The notes under the pieces: generated by a model
Database searches by the model: none
Told to the model about the DNA's origin: nothing
The model's input: only the letters and a program-made list of their open reading frames with translations
Made by a program: the position numbers and the translations under genes
Source: JBFHRB01 sp041591915
GTDB lineage: Bacteria; Actinomycetota; Nitriliruptoria; Nitriliruptorales; Nitriliruptoraceae
Length of the DNA: 5,241 bases
Direction: 5' to 3'
Assembly: GCA_041591915.1 (NCBI GenBank)
Contig: JBFHRB010000238.1
Coordinates: 1 to 5,241 of the forward strand
Shown: positions 4,705 to 5,241 of the stretch, piece by piece
Position numbering within the stretch: position 1 is the first letter of the stretch
Layout: the number at the start of each line of letters is the position of its first letter

Positions 4705-5241
4705 AGCGGGGTGGCGGGGCGGCGCGGGCTCCGGCAGCTCCATCTCTGGCAGGGCCCCGCTCGGTGTGTCGTCGGCGATCGGCAGGCAGAACCGGAAGGT
4801 CGTGCCCTCCCCCTCGACGCTCTCGACGGTGATCTCGCCCCCCATCGCCTCCACGAGCTGCTTGGTCAGGTACAGCCCGAGGCCGGTGCCCCGGATCCCG
4901 GCGTCGCTGTGGAGCCGGCTGAACTTCTCGAACAGCCGGTCCCGCGACGCCTCGGGGATGCCCAGTCCCTCGTCGCTGATGGCGACCTCGATGGTGTCCC
5001 CCGACCGTCCCACGCTGACCGTGACGGCCCCGCCATCGGGCGAGTACTTGACGGCGTTGCTCAACAGGTTCGCTGCCACCTGTCGGACACGGAGGCGGTC
5101 TGCCAGCGCGAGTGGGAGGTCCGGCTCGATCTGCAGGTCGAGCCGATGGTCGTCCGAGGCGAGCACGGTCTGTTCGGCGACCGCGATGATGGTGTCGGAG
5201 ATCTGGACGGGCACCAGGCTGTACTGGAGCTCGGTGCGCTC
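4693..5241 (-). CDS. Sensor histidine kinase, C-terminal ATPase part (cut by window edge)
   Basis: The last 182 residues of a two-component sensor histidine kinase; the gene runs off the right edge, so no start is given here. The GTG at 5214 is internal: the frame continues upstream as ERTELQYSL, typical of the link from the dimerisation helices to the ATPase domain. The visible part is a full HATPase_c domain (about residues 11-155 of the visible part). It has the N-box [12 protein letters not shown] (57-68), G1 box DEGLGIP (90-96), F-box LFEKFSRL (103-110) and G2 box GTGLGLYL (118-125). These bind ATP-Mg, from which the kinase phosphorylates a histidine in the part not seen. A 28-residue Pro/Glu-rich tail (from about 155) follows the domain and ends in RHPARSG. 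Sensor domain, signal and partner regulator lie outside the window. Its 3' end faces birA with 11 bp between the stops, so it is not in an operon with the carboxylase genes. Confidence 0.95.
   Translation of the reverse strand, partial: ERTELQYSLVPVQISDTIIAVAEQTVLASDDHRLDLQIEPDLPLALADRLRVRQVAANLLSNAVKYSPDGGAVTVSVGRSGDTIEVAISDEGLGIPEASRDRLFEKFSRLHSDAGIRGTGLGLYLTKQLVEAMGGEITVESVEGEGTTFRFCLPIADDTPSGALPEMELPEPAPPRHPARSG

Overview
The window looks like chromosomal DNA from a very GC-rich actinobacterium. The evidence is strong GC bias at third codon positions, frequent GTG starts with purine-rich ribosome binding sites, and a layout of birA divergent from an acyl-CoA carboxylase beta/epsilon pair. 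That layout matches the Mycobacterium tuberculosis region Rv3279c-Rv3281 (birA, accD5, accE5). The proteins look like those of a deep-branching actinobacterium (Nitriliruptoria or Acidimicrobiia type) rather than Mycobacterium or Streptomyces, but I cannot fix the lineage from sequence alone.

Left part (1-1400): a perfect 13-bp hairpin lies directly before a small proline-rich lipoprotein gene (67-324). After it comes a gene for a lipoprotein that joins a type 1 copper (cupredoxin) domain to an OmpA-type peptidoglycan-binding domain (444-1355), closed by a very strong hairpin terminator. These look like cell-envelope functions outside the membrane.

Middle (1463-3778): a small membrane protein of unknown function (+ strand) converges on, and overlaps by 44 bp, the end of a minus-strand operon. 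That operon encodes the biotin-dependent acyl-CoA carboxylase beta subunit (pccB/accD5 type, 518 aa) and a short epsilon subunit (85 aa), joined by a GTGA stop/start overlap. No biotin-carrying alpha subunit is visible.

Right part (3779-5241): a 114-bp divergent promoter region holds an inverted repeat and candidate back-to-back promoters. It leads on the + strand to birA, a monofunctional biotin protein ligase whose product would biotinylate the alpha subunit that works with PccB/AccE. birA converges on the 3' end of a sensor histidine kinase gene that is cut by the right edge. The two stop codons are 11 bp apart, with a shared hairpin between and over them.

Overall these are mostly recognisable housekeeping genes. 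I see no mobile element, CRISPR array, tRNA or rRNA, and no clear new multi-gene system. The most interesting items are the cupredoxin-OmpA fusion lipoprotein, the hairpin against the start of the first lipoprotein gene, the antisense overlap at accE, and the compact birA/pccB control region.
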